Assembly: GCF_964355755.1 (NCBI RefSeq)
Contig: NC_092673.1
Span: 25,363,001-25,427,000 of the forward strand
Direction of reading: 5' to 3'
Length of the DNA stretch: 64,000 nucleotides
DNA from: Antedon mediterranea
Lineage: Eukaryota; Echinodermata; Crinoidea; Comatulida; Antedonidae
The notes beneath the pieces are model-generated. The model was not told the origin of the DNA. It worked only from the letters and a program-made list of their open reading frames with translations, and made no database searches. The translations under genes and the position numbers were made by a program. Every line of letters begins with the position of its first letter. The first letter of the stretch is position 1. Positions 33,650-47,175 of this stretch are shown in pieces.

Positions 33650-36600
33650 TAGGCTAGTCAACAATCTAGCATTTTGAGTGAAACAAATTGCAAACAGAGA
33701 TTTTTTTTTTTTAAATGGTTACATATGATAAGGTGATTATTTTTTGAGCATCACACCTCTGACACTCATCCCGAAGGTATGCAAATTAGCTTAAATATGC
33801 AAATTAGGGTGAAATTACAGGGTTACCATATCTTAAAAACTACTAATCGTAGAGAGTTCATTTTTGCACAGTCTGGTTCAGAATATATATATTTATATTT
33901 GTTCTAATGAGACATTTTACATTAAAATGTCCGGAAGTACCAAATTTTGACCCTTGACCCCATTTCTCAATATTTACATAAATATGTGATTAAAATGTCT
34001 GTAGAGACTTTATTTTGGACTCAATGACTTGGATATTGTTTTTCAATACCCACCATAGAACTGTATTATAATTCCTAACATCACAACGTCGTCACGCACC
34101 TCGAAAGTATGCAAATTAGTAGTACAAGTAATATTAAATATGCAAATTAGGGAGTGAAATTACAGCGTTGCCATATCTCGAAAACCGCTAATGCTAGAGT
34201 GTTGATTTTTTCACTAAAATATTTAAAATGTATATATTTATATTTGCTGTAATGAGACATTTTACAAAAAAATTCCCGGAACTGTGACATTTGACCCTCG
34301 ACCCCATTTCTCAATATTACAATGAAAACTGAAATGTCTGTAGAGACTTTGTTTTGCCCTCAAATGACTCGGATACAGGTTTCTAATAGCCAACATAGGA
34401 ATGTTTAGTAAATCTCAAAATCACACCTGTATCACTCACATTCAAAGTATGCAAATTATTAGTACAAGTTACATGAAATATGCAAATTAGGGGTAAAATT
34501 ACAGGTTCCTATATGTATCGAAAACCGCTAAGGTAGAGAGTTGATTTTTTTCAAAAACTTGTTCAGAATGTACATATTTATATTTGCTCTAATGAAACAT
34601 TTTACGAAAAAATGACCGGAAATACCACAATTGACCCTTGACCCTATTTATCAATGTTTGCATACATAATGCAACTAAAATGTCTGTAGATAATTTTTTT
34701 GGACTCAAATGACTCGGATACAGTTTTCCTATCGTCAGCATAGGACCTCTTTGTAATTCCCAAAATCACATCTTTGTCACATACCTTGAAAGTATGCAAA
34801 TTATTAGTACAAGTTACATGAAATATGCAAATTAGGGGTGAAATTACAGTCTTCCCATATCTCGAAAGCCATTAATGCTAGTAGAGTTGATTTGAATCCA
34901 GAGTTGATTCAGAATGTACATATTTATATTCGCTGTAATGAAACATTTTACGCAAAAATTGTCTTGATTGAATTATGACATTTGACCCTTGACCCTATTT
35001 CTCAATATTTTCATATAATTCAACTAAAATATCTGTACAGACTGTTTTGGCCTCAAATGACTCAGATACAGGTTTTCTATAGCCAGCATAGAACTGTTAG
35101 TAATTCTCAAAATCACACCTTTGTTACTTCCCTAGAAAATATGCAAATTAGTAGTACAAGAGGTGAATGTTGCCATATCTCTATCGGTCATTAGCGTTTT
35201 TTGAGATATATAAGGCTGTAATTTGCATATTTCATATAACTTGTACTAATAATTTGCATACTTTGGAGTTACTTGACTTTTGGAATTACTAAACGATCCT
35301 ATACTGGCTATATAAAACCTGTATCCAAGTCATTTGAGGCCAAAACAAAGTCTGTACATACATTTCAGTTGCATTATATGCAAATATTGAGAAATAGGTT
35401 CGAGGGTCAAATGTCATACTTTCGATAATTTTTTTTTTCAATAATGACCCAGATACAGGTTTTCTATAGCCAGCATAGAACTGTTTAGTAATTCTCAAAA
35501 TCACACCTCTGTTACTTCGCTTGAAAGTATGCAAATCAGTAGTACAAGAAAGTTGCCATATCTCTCTCTCTCTCGGTCATTAGCGTTTTCGAGATACATA
35601 AGGCAATTCACTGTAATTTGCATATTTCATATAGCCTGTACTACTAATTTGCATACTTTCGAGGTGCTTGACTTATACTGGCTATATAAAACCTGTATCC
35701 GAGTCATTTGAGGCCAAAACAAAGTCTGTACATACATTTTAGTTGCATTATATGCAAATATTGAGAAATAATAATAATAATATCATGGATTTATATAGCG
35801 CCTAATGTTGTGAAACCTCTAAGCGCTGTACATAAACTAATACGAAAAAAGGGAATTCCAACCATGCCAAAACGAAGGCGTGATTTTGGGAATTACAAAG
35901 CTGACTATAGGAAACATGTATCCGAGTTATTTGAGTCCAAAACAAAAACTAAAATGTTTTTTAGTTTCATTTATATATGCAATATTGAGAAATGGGGTCG
36001 AGGGTCAAATGTCATACTTCCGGTCAATTTTTTGTAAAATGTTTTATTGGAGCAAATAGAAATATGTATATTCTGAATACGGCTGTGAAAAAATCAGCTC
36101 TCTAGCATTAGTGGTTTTCGAGATATAGGACAACTGTAATTTTTTCCCCTTATTTGCATATTTTATTTAAATTGTACTACTAATTTGCATACTTTCGAGG
36201 TGTGTGACAAAGGTGTGATTTTGGGAATTACAAAGTGATCCTATGCTGGCTATTAGGAACCTATGTCTGGGTCATTTGAGGGCAAAATAAAGTCTCTACA
36301 GACATTTTAGTCACATTGTATATGCAAACATTGAGAAGTGAGGTCGAAGGTCAAATGTTGTACTTCCGGTCATTTTTTCGTAAAATGTTTCATTATAGTA
36401 AATATAAATATATACCTTTTGAATAGATCAGTGAAAAAATCAACTCTCTCGGACTAGTAGTTTTTGCGATATGGTAACCCTGTAATTTCACCCTAATTTG
36501 CATATTTAAGCTAATTTGCATATCATCGGGATGAGTGACAGAGGTGTGATGCTCAAATTTTGATCTCCTCATCATATATGACCATTTAAAAAAGAAAAAT

Positions 36601-36657
36601 CTCTGTTTGCAATTTGTTTCACTTTGGGCTGTTTTTTTTGCTAGATTGACTAGCCTA
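33650..36657. mobile_element. 3.0-kb fold-back element with octamer-motif arrays
   Basis: Left end TAGGCTAGTCA and right end TGACTAGCCTA are inverted, with TAA on both sides (33647-33649, 36658-36660), a 3-bp duplication. The left arm has four to five diverged tandem units of ~330-345 bp; the right arm carries the same units inverted. Each unit includes paired TATGCAAATTAG words, a CCATATCTCGAAAACCGCTA segment, TTGACCCTTGACCC and a conserved GACTCGGATACAGGTTTTC word. No coding capacity is visible. Structure and duplication fit a MITE/foldback DNA element, possibly Harbinger-type. Twenty exact octamers are present. Confidence 0.88.
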
Positions 36658-38196
36658 TAAGCAAATTTAGTAATCAAACATTACTTTTAATATTAAATGA
36701 ATCCATTGTAAGTAGACAGGCCTATTTAGGTTACTAAATATTTTAATACTTTTATTATAATTATTATATCTACATAGAAAGCGTTAATTTTCTTATACTA
36801 AACTATGATTTTAAAGAATACATAATTTATACTGAAATTAGTTTAGTTTTGAAACTGGACTAAAATTTAGACAATACATGTATGATTATACTACTGGTAG
36901 TAGGCCTTACAATAATGTAGTATATTTCTAATTGTAAGGGACAATAGATGTAAGTGTATTTATATATTAGATATCTTTTTATTAATTGCATTGTTTAAAC
37001 ATATATTATTCAATATTTGATAAACTCCGAACGTTTTACAATTTTGTAGAAATGTTGATTCTAGTGCGACTTTCTTGTGTTTCTTTGTTGTTTTCTACAC
37101 ATAGAGCACGTATTGTTAAATCATTGTCATGTAAGTCAAATATCAGGTTGCCAAAATGAAAGTAAAATAAAAAAATACTTTTTGCTATTTTTTATCTATT
37201 AAACGATATAAGAAACGAAAGACTTTATATTTTCTGCAAAAATAATTAATTCAGTTTTAATGTGACCAATTCGAATTTAAGATGTGAGAGCGTATTTTTA
37301 ATATTATGTAAACACTTTTTTCATTCCAATAATTTTAATTTTAAATAAAGTGTTTACCTTTCTCTTACAACAAACAGTTCCTTAACCCTTGATGATTAAA
37401 AGAAACTGTTAATTATAGTTTTCATTATCAACATATGACTAAATGTATTCCATACAAGAATTATTTAGGCCTATATTATTATAAGAAAATGGTATGTGTT
37501 AATCATTTGTGTAATCATGACAATAGAATTGTTTCCATATCTAATATAGATTTGTTAAGAAATGATCATTCAACTATAAAACGTCTAATCATTTGAGAAA
37601 ATGTTATATATAAAATAATAGCATTGTAATTATGGTTAAATTCACTGGGTAGTAATATTCTAGACAAACATGGTACATTAGATCTACTAAAAACTAAGGA
37701 AATATAAATAGATTCATTCAAACGTTAAGAACATTTTTTATGACAGACTATATTAATGGTTGTTTCGCTATATTTTAAGCATCAGAACGTCGCTTGGTGG
37801 ATAATTATGTAATAATCACTATGATACTATACACTATAATATTTACAAATTAATTAAAATTACTATATCCAATGAAATCAAGGCTGTATTTGTTTTAATA
37901 GTTGGCATATATCATTTATATAATATTGAATTGAAGAGAAAGGATGTTTGTTACTATAATTTTATTGTTAGCCATCCCCTTAAGATTAACACTGAGCACG
38001 GACATTTCTTAAATCCTGGAGGAATTATTTAGATTCCTCTAGGATCACACTACTATTGAAAGCTCAGACCCATAACGGAGATTAAATTAGAATTCCACAT
38101 AACGTAGGCCTACGTATGCGAATTCGCACATTATACCATGAACTTTAATTCTATTCTTAACTTGTTTCTTTTGAAAATCGAAAATTAACCTGTTAC
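36658..38196. other. AT-rich intergenic DNA
   Basis: No reading frame, RNA gene, or repeat structure that I can support. It separates the fold-back element from a LINE fragment. Confidence 0.6.
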
Positions 38197-39915
38197 TTAT
38201 TTATTTATTTATTTATTTATTTATTACGGTATATATAAAATTACAAAAACAATAGCACATAGCTAATAACGTTTGTATTACAATAAAAAATATTGAAATG
38301 AAATCTATAAAAACTACAATAATAAATTCGGAATATACAATTACAAAATTTCACAATTATTCACTAAAATTTAAAATATTAAGAATCTTAAAATATATAC
38401 ACAACTTTGGAAAATACAATTGCACCTTTATTTTAAAAAAAAACGAAAAATTTACATTATAATATACTAAAGTAAAACCTATCTGCACTGTTCTTTATTT
38501 GATTATTATTATTATTATCTTTTAGTATAGGTGGCAACATTGCACAATTATTCACTAAAATATTCACAACATTAAAAATCTACAAAAATATATTAAATTT
38601 CGGAAAATAAAAGTTTACAGTATATATTAATATTAAACGTTGTCTGCAGTGCTCTTCATTTGATTATTTTAGGCGGTAATATTGCACAATCATTTATTAT
38701 ATATTTTTTTAATTAAATTTTTCACAGGAGGAATTTAATTTGTTTATAATATAGGGAATCGTTGAATTTTTATATCGGTTAGTTTTTATTTTAGGTAATG
38801 TAAATCTATTGGGGTTACGTAATCTAGATATATTAGGTCTTTCAGCAGGCAGCATATTACGATGTCTCTCTGACTTAAGGATACCTTCTCCAAATTTGAA
38901 TGTTAATTTTTCTCTACGTTCAGCAAGGCTGGTAATTTTAAGTTGAGTAAGGGCCGTATCATAGCTGTCATAGTCCTGGGCAAGTATAATTTTGCATGCT
39001 CGCTTTTGCAACCTCTCAATTTCATTGGTCTGATGTTTTGTAATGCTAGAGTGCCAAACAACACATGCATACTCAGTCAGCGGCCGAATATAGAGTTGAT
39101 AAATACTTAACATGTCACCAATAGGTGCACTATATCCTCTCAATGCATAAAGAAGAAACATTCTTCTACTTGCTCTAGAGATAATACTTTTGATTTGGAT
39201 ATCCCAACCTAAATTGTCTTGTAGCTCAAGACCTAATAATTTCATACTATGTACAGTATCAATTTTTTCACCACTTATAGTAAATTGGGGGTAGTTTATT
39301 TGGGATTTCATAAAATTTATATTAATAACATGGCACTTCGAAGGCTTGGGTAGCATGTCATTTTGTTTACACCAACAACTCAAGGAATCTAAATGGGATT
39401 GAAGTTCTGATGATGTACTATTATTTTTTATATTAATTATTTCTCCCAGTGTTAGATCATCCACAAATTTCCAACGATTATCAGTGATGTTACCCGCATC
39501 ATTCACCATAACAGTAAATATGCTGGGTCCCAGTTTGGTACCCTGGGGGACCCCACACGTTATAGTTCTTAGTCCAGAACAATGTCCCTTAAATTTCACA
39601 CACTGGGTGCGATTCATCAGAAAACTGCTAATCGTTGGAATTATCGACGGTCTAACACCAGATTCTATCATCTTTGAAATAGCAACATTATGGTTTATCC
39701 TATCAAACGCAGTTGTGAAATCAACTGTACATAATGTGGCGTAGGTCCCTGGCACATCAATATTGGATATAACCGTATTCAACATATCTACTTAAGTAGT
39801 GTGTTGTACTAGTTCCTCTCACGTTACCATACTGTTTACAATCCAATACTGGTTCGAAATCCGTTTTTAACCATCCCGCTAGGAATGATTCAAATATTAT
39901 TATATATATTATATT
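38197..39915 (-). mobile_element. 5'-truncated LINE fragment (RT with FVDD)
   Basis: The minus-strand frame at 38709-39785 encodes an RT fragment with TVDFTTAFDRINHN, CGVPQGTKLGPS and WKFVDDLTLGE, then a C-terminal LINE region with RPLTEYACVVWH. Reading upstream, a QYGNVRGTSTTHYL motif continues in another phase; a one-base insertion near 39790-39795 breaks the frame. The element is cut at about 39915, inside the RT. Its 3' end is a TAAA microsatellite at 38197-38225. It is dead. Confidence 0.87.
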
Positions 39916-40807
39916 ATCTACTTCTATTGAACAAAAAACATCAACGCATAACGAGATCGCACAAAAGAAAAATGTACAGAATTATCCCTCTTTTAGCTAT
40001 TTTGTTTAGATGATTTCGCGATGATAATACAATCATGTATTTCTGTTTCTTATGGTTACGGACAACACAATTGTGCGAATTGTTTAATAAGATTTAGTAC
40101 AATGAGATGAGATGACATTAAACACGCTTGAAGATGACTACTTCTATTAATACCGCGGTCGGTGATATTCATCTAAATTAATCAATAATAGTAACTGTAT
40201 TAAAGCATGAATATACCTATATACCTCAGACTGATAATTGAGTCTAATCTACATTCAACGTTTATATACAGTTACGTTCCAAATGGATGCGTTTGAGGTA
40301 ACAAGTCGCTTTAATGTACGTTTGTAAAGAACAATATGCCTAACGAGAGAAACCGATTTAGGCCTAACGAGAGACACCGATTTACTGTACTAAATACGGT
40401 ATACAAGGATTGATGTCACTTGACGAGAAATTACAACAACCCTACTAACGGTTTCCAGTATAGAAACTTTCCAACGGTCATCAGCTTAGTGGATACAATT
40501 TGACTGAGTTGTATATATTGTTTTGTTGAGCGTTAAATTTAATTTTTTATGGAGCCGATGATACAGACAAGTTATTTTATTTAGTGGTTCTTGAATAGTC
40601 GTTATTTTATTAAGTGGCATTTTTGCATACATTTAAGACAAAATTCAATAATGCTGTATTTTATATTTGAAAGCATCGTTTAATCTGCATTTATTGTCTG
40701 TTTTCTTACAAAAAGCTCTGACTCATTTATCTTGTCTTCTTTAATGAAATAGACTTTCTTATCTGCAGTAATGGATTTTTTCATCGTACTCAAAGTCTCC
40801 TAGAACA
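39916..40807. other. Upstream region of the GPCR gene
   Basis: AT-rich DNA that should contain the promoter of the downstream receptor. I see no TATA box or motif I would defend. Confidence 0.4.
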
Positions 40808-43800
40808 ATGATTCATGGCCGGTTAAATATTTCATTTTTCGTTTGTATGTATGTTTTAGTTATAATACATGTTAAATCTATATCATCGAAAGTCATCTAT
40901 TACCAACCAGGAGATTATCTCATTGGATACGTAGATTCTGGAGAAACATCAGATTTTTCAGACGATTCGCATTCGATTTTGAACATCACTATAAACATGT
41001 TAGCGGCAGTAGATTATGTTAACGAAGATGTTTTGCAAAACATAACATTAGGAGTCGTCATGTTTAGCGATATATCTTTAGTAAGGAATGATATTGAACA
41101 ACTTGAAGGATTATGTAATACAACAAATAACTTAATCAGTTTGGTTGTAACAATGAGCAGCGGCATTACCAAAAGTATGATGGAAATCTCTAAAGCGTTT
41201 CATACTCCAATAATAATTGATAACCATCAGGAAATGTTTCAAGATTTTAACGAAAACGTTTTTTATGTTGGAGAAAATTGGCGTTCGATTATTAGCGCGA
41301 TTTTAAAGCTTCTTAGTCAATTTTGTTGGGATTGGATAGGTATAATTGCTCCTGATACGTCCGACAGTCGTCTGTTTGTTAGTCACGTGTTATCAGAAGC
41401 TCCAATGTATAATATCTGCTCTGCTTTCGAGGTATTCATGACAGGTTACGTCTCAGAGGATCAAATGTCACTTAAACAGACTATAACAGATTTTGCGAAA
41501 GTTAAAGTAATAATTTCGTTTTTAGATATTTATCACTTTAAGGATATTATAAGTTTGCCATCGGATGAAACCTTTTTTGGTAAGCATTGTCACCTAATAT
41601 TTGACCATTCATTCAACATAATCTATTTAATACATTTCCTTTCATGGTGTTTTTCATAAATATCCAACAACAATGTTCAGTAGTTTTCACGGCATAAGCC
41701 AATTTTCGGAAAACGCTATTCTTTCACCAATTTAATAGTATTTTAGGTATGTTTACTGCAAACTATGCTATTTTACTCCTTTTTTTGCTTTCAAATTATC
41801 ACATATATATAAATTTTCTATTTTCTCAATCGCATGACATAGAGTAAGAATAACATATTTATTTATTACAGACCTTGTTTGGGTTATACCTAAAGACCGA
41901 ACGAACTCTGTCATAACACCATACATTCAAGGAATGGGCATCACCCGAGAACCACATGACCAGCATGAAATTGGCAGTCAATGGTACACCGGTTTGGAAA
42001 GCATTTGCAACAGCTCACGTGACAACCAGTTTGGTGAAAACACAGGCAATGCGTTAGCTTGTAGTAAATATATTGTAACAGATTTTATATGTAATGATTT
42101 ACAATCTTTACATGGAAATGTGCAAGCTAAAAACAGAAATGTGGAACGAGCCGTAGAGGCCATAGCGCATTCATTGACAAGTACTCTAGATGACCACCAA
42201 GGTAGTTTAACGGTAAATAAGACTGCGTTCGTAGACAATCTACAAAAGGTAGGCAAGATGGTATTTCATAAATATTAATAACTGCAGTAATACAGACATT
42301 AAGAAATTACTCATTGTGATTATTCATCGAGTTATTTTTCTTATTTCAACAATTTTTAACAGAGAAGTTGATCCATCCATGTTGCGTAGTAGTTTTTTTT
42401 TAAAATTATAGGCCTGTTTCTCAAACTTAATCAATTTCACCTTTTTATTTAGGTGAACTTCATCGGTTCAGACGGAAAGCAGTTTTATTTTGACAAAAAC
42501 AACTACTCTCCTACTAACTTTATTCTGGTAAACTATCAAACAGAAATCACGGAACAACAAACAAATGGCGTAGTAAGAAAGTTTGTTGGCACGTACAGCG
42601 AAACCATGTCGGGCAGCAATGAATTAAGAATCAACATTTCAGAAACAGTATTTCAAAATTCCGAAGAAAACGTAAGTTTTGTTTTTATGAATTAATATTT
42701 CTCCTCTATGGTCAATGTTAAGGTTAAAAAAAACTAGAAATTTTATTATGTTGGATGCCACAGGGATTAGCAAGTTTTTTCAATAATTGAAATTCCGGAG
42801 AAAGAACCTTTTAAGTTGATATAAAAACGCATTTGGACACCCAGTTTGGGGCTTTCATGTGCCAGACAATAGTGTACAGTGCCTATTTATTTCATTTTAA
42901 TTTGTTTTTCTTTCAAAATAACTATAAATAACATAACTGAATGTATGTGTTAATGGTTCTGGTTCAGATTGTAGATATCTATTTAGTTGAATCTTCCTCT
43001 TCAACAGTACCGTATGTTATCGCGTTTGTAAAGCACTCAAATTGGATATCACGAACATAACAATTATTTACCATAGATAAAACAAATAGTAACATGTTTT
43101 TATACTGATGAATAGTCCATTAAAGATCACGTGCTTGGCTGATACTACATTAATAACATCACGCAGTTTAAACATTACTATAAAATAATGTTACTATGTT
43201 ACCACTTTGGTGAAATACTGAACGATTAATATTTGTTGGATAAAAAATCAAACAAAATTCAATCTGACATTCTAATTTTAAACAAAAATTAACGCTTTGT
43301 CAAATTACTGTATAACAGATTGTTTGTGATTAAATTAACCGAAAGCATTGACAACAATACGAAGTTTAAACATTGTATAACATTTTCAGTTTCATATTAA
43401 ATTAACTATATTTTAGATATCATGTTAACCTCACGAAAGTCAAACAACGTATACATACATAGCACAGAGGATGACACGTAATGTACATAAGACAGTCTAA
43501 CTGTTGAAAATAAATTTGCAATATGTTCTGATTTTTACAAATTGAAGAGTCAGACTCAAATATTAATCATCTAAAAATTATCTTTCATACATTGTAAACG
43601 TCCATTTAAATTAAAAATCTTCGCTTCTGGGTATCCGCTTGCGTCATCTGTGTATCGACCTACTAATACTTTCTTTTAAGTTTTATTATAGGATTAAGTA
43701 AATAATAAAAGGACGTTATTTATTCTTAGATACCAGTTTCTACATGTCATGAGCCATGCAAGACGGGTTCTTATGAGATTAAACAACATCACTCGCGGCA

Positions 43801-46351
43801 GTGCTGTACTATTTGCCTAGAATGCGAAAATTCTATTCCATTTCTAAATAGTTCAACAGGTAAGTTTTATCACAAACGCAAACAAAATGTATTAATTTAT
43901 CTCACTGATTAAATGAATGGAAATTGGAAGAGGACAGTCACTCGCAAAATATGTTTAGCAATCGTGATTTATGCTATTATTGAATAGGCCTATAGAATAT
44001 AATTAACATAAAAGTATAAATTCAAAAAACTAATTTTAATATTATCTTCCATAAACATCATTTGTTAGTACATTAATTATAAAGCTGCTAGGAAAGATAG
44101 ACTCCAATGCGGGTACCCTCCACCCCACCAGCCACATTATCGAGAATGGTTAAAATGCTTATAATCTATCGGTACAATCTGTCATTAACATCCCCAACAA
44201 ATCCTACATACTGTAGCTACCCGACCTAACCCTATTTCCAATTAGGCAAATACCGAATAACCGTACAGATTTTCTATCTCCCAGTACGAGATAATAAAGT
44301 ATTGCTGTGCTAAAGTTGTTTTAATTACTCTCCTATAGAAATAGTCTTTGTCCTGCTGTACTTTCAACAAACATGCGCCAGACGAGTTATAAAATTAAGG
44401 GAACTTTATTACTCAATAATTAAACCATAAACTTGTCGCTTTTGTAATTTTAGTAAGATGTGTTTTAAATCGCCTCTGTTACTATTGTGAACAATTACGT
44501 GTTATACATTATTTATAGGTTGCATCATTTCCATCAACTTAATTTGATAGTTTGAATTAATTTGTAATCGTATTTTCAGGTTTAATCGGATGCTTAGAGT
44601 GCGAACCGCATCAATATTTCGACGTGCAACTCGGGAGATGCGAAAGTAATATTATCGATTACTTAGAATGGACAGATATCGGCACGTACATTGGACTCAT
44701 TCTAGCGTTTATTGGTCATTTGACAACGTTAGTCGTCATGGTGATATTCATTAAATATCGAGTCACGCCCATCGTTAAAGCATCTAATTATCACCTCAGC
44801 ATGCTTCTGCTGTTTAGTCTTTTATTAGACTTTTCTCTTCCTTTCATTCATATTGGATTGCCGTCATATTTCAAATGCCTTTTAGCAGTCGCATTACAAG
44901 GCCCGTCTGTCACCATCGCTTTATCGATATTTCTTGTAAAGACACATCGCGTGTTAACTATCTTCGAATCTCGTTTACCATCTCTGAACAAAAAATGGTT
45001 GATGGGCCATCATTTACAATTCATCCTCGTGTTTATTCTCACTCTAATCGAAATTGTATCTGTAACAGTTTATTTAATTTACCAACCACCGTATGTTGTT
45101 TACATTGAAGAACCTAATATAACATACATACAGTGCCAGTACACAGGTGTTGCTATAATTGCTGTATACTCATACAATTGGATCATTGCTACTCTTTGTT
45201 TCATATTGTCTTTTCGAGCCAGACACCTTCCGGTAAACTACAACGAATCTCGTCACATGACAATCACAATGGCAGCATATTATACCGTCTGGCTTACACT
45301 TTTACCGCCATATTTACTCTTAAAAGGGCGTCTCAAGACGTTATTACAACTAGCGGTTCTTGTTTTTGCTGCATATACGTTGTTACTATGTCTTTTTATG
45401 CCGAAAGTTTACGTAATAATATTTTGTCCAGAAAGAAACACAATTGAAGAGTCCAGGCGAATGACTCTGGTGCACACGCAACGCCGGTCTATTTCTTACT
45501 TCGAGTCAGCAGCTTCGCACAAGGCTTCAGTTCGTTCCTCTGCAAGTAACCCGGCGATAAGAACGGTATCAGCCTCTTTTGAAATCAGCACAGAACAACA
45601 AGATAATTCCACTATGAGACCTACTGTTATGAAACAACAAGATAATTCCACTATGAGATCTACTGTTATAAGAAAAGATAATTCGGTTTCTGTAGATGAA
45701 ACAAACAGGAGCGTAGAAATTATCACTGAACCACTAAAAAAGGAAAATATGCGTAATCGGCGAAACGCAGTTTCTGAAAATGTTGTGGAAATTGTAAGAG
45801 AAAGCTCTGCATCTTCTGGAGGTCAGATAGACCAAAAATTGCAGATTTCCAAAGCATCACTTAATGATCAACGTAATTTAGTTTATGAACATGTTGTGGA
45901 AGTTGTTAGTGAAAGTCCAGCTTCTGGAGATCAGATAAATGAAGAAAACTTGAGAATGTCTAAAGCATCACTTAGTGATCGACGTAATTCAGTTTATGAA
46001 CCTGTTGTGGGAGATGTTAGTGAAAGTCCAGCTTCTGGAGATCAGATAAATGAAGAAAACTTGAGAATGTCTAAAGCATCACTTAGTGATCGACGTAATT
46101 CAGTTTATGAACCTGTTGTGGGAGATGTTAGTGAAAGTCCAGCTTCTGGAGATCAGCTAAATGAAAACTTGAGAATGTCTAAAGCATCACTTAGTGATCG
46201 ACGTAATTCAGTTTATGAACCTGTGGTGGGAGATGTTAGTGAAATTCCAGCTTCTGGAGATCAGATAAATGAAGAAAACTTGAGAATGTCTAAAGCATCA
46301 CTTAGTTATCGGCATAGTTCAGTTTCTGAAACTGACGTGGAAAGTTGTTAG
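40808..46351 (+). CDS. Class C GPCR, mGluR/CaSR-like, five exons
   Basis: Exons 40808-41579, 41872-42248, 42453-42671, 43730-43859 and 44580-46351 join in phase with GT-AG junctions to 1089 codons. Residues 1-24 look like a signal peptide. A Venus-flytrap ectodomain follows from YYQPGDYLIGY to about residue 455. A nine-cysteine domain (CHEPC, QCCTICLEC, GCLEC, GRC) leads into seven membrane helices from about 535 to 777. These include ARHLPVNYNESRHMTITM and FMPKVYVIIFCPERN, signatures of the glutamate/calcium-sensing group. The ligand pocket lacks an obvious Ser-Ala-Thr motif after IIIDN, so the ligand is open. The ~310-residue tail holds tandem repeats and ends at a probable frameshift. Confidence 0.92.
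42672..43729. other. GPCR intron 3
   Basis: The longest intron of the receptor gene, between the Venus-flytrap and nine-cysteine exons. It is AT-rich with no inserted element that I can recognise. Confidence 0.7.
45840..46345 (+). repeat. 111-bp coding tandem repeat in the GPCR tail
   Basis: Four full units and a degenerate one encode a ~37-residue repeat of the form SKASLSDRRNSVYEPVV followed by GDVSESPASGDQINEENLRM. One unit is 3 bp short (36 residues), which keeps the frame. Two central units are nearly identical at DNA level, indicating recent duplication. Degenerate copies continue past the stop codon to about 46540. The tail is cytoplasmic. Confidence 0.9.
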
Positions 46352-46750
46352 AAAAAGTTCAGTTTCTGTAGATCAAGAGGACAAATTTGATATTTTTAAA
46401 GAACATTTGAAAGAGAAAGACCTTGATTTAGTTGCTGAACCGGTTGCTGGTGGAGAAGATTCAGTTTCTACGTGTTATAAAAACTAGAGGAAATTAGTTG
46501 TTGAACCTGCTATGGGAGTTGTTAAAGAAGATTGTTAAATATTCAAGCAGAACAACTACACAACTAGATGAGGATTGTCATTGTAAATTTTCAAATTGCT
46601 AGAACAGTTAAAATTAAAGACAACTGAGAGCACATGGCAACAACATAATAAATATCATGAAAATCATGTTTCTTGCTGTCAAATGAGAAAATATAAAAGA
46701 ACTACTTGAAAAGTACGTTATCGATTACAAGCAAGGGATTAAACTAAACC

Positions 46751-47175
46751 CTTTACTTGTTTACTTACTTACTTACTTGTTTACTTGTTTCCGGAGCTCA
46801 GCAATGCTGGGTCCGGAGTCGAGGCTAGGCTATGCCTATAAGCCCCTCTTGATAATTACATCAACTCTTGAATATGGCGCAAATTTAAGAGGGTGGTTGG
46901 ACCATGCCCGTTCAAGACCGGACTTAAATTGATTGCTTGATCTTGAAGCTACTACATCCTCCGATAACGAATTCCATAATATAATAGCTTTTCGACCAAA
47001 TGAGTCCCTCGTCCAATTTGTGCGTGAGAACTTAAATTTTAATTTAAAAGAATAACCACGTGTTCTAACGTGTTCTTTCCAATTTCTGTAGAAGAGAAAT
47101 AGTGATGAAGTAACCTTACTGTCATTGATCTTTATAACAATATCGTGTAGGTCTTCTACTTACTTCTAGTTCACA
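46751..47175 (-). mobile_element. LINE 3' fragment (C-terminal RT end)
   Basis: Read on the minus strand, the segment encodes the end of a LINE RT protein: SFGRKAIILWNSLSEDVV, then FKSGLERAWSNHPLKF, with a stop at 46836-46838. It ends in a GTAA microsatellite (TTAC on the + strand, 46753-46785). This is a separate 5'-truncated insertion downstream of the GPCR. Confidence 0.82.

Noticed and set aside
33770-36520. Regularly spaced ATGCAAATTAG words as a CRISPR-like array
   Set aside because: Units are long, diverged, inverted in two arms and bounded by terminal inverted repeats, so this is a eukaryotic fold-back element.
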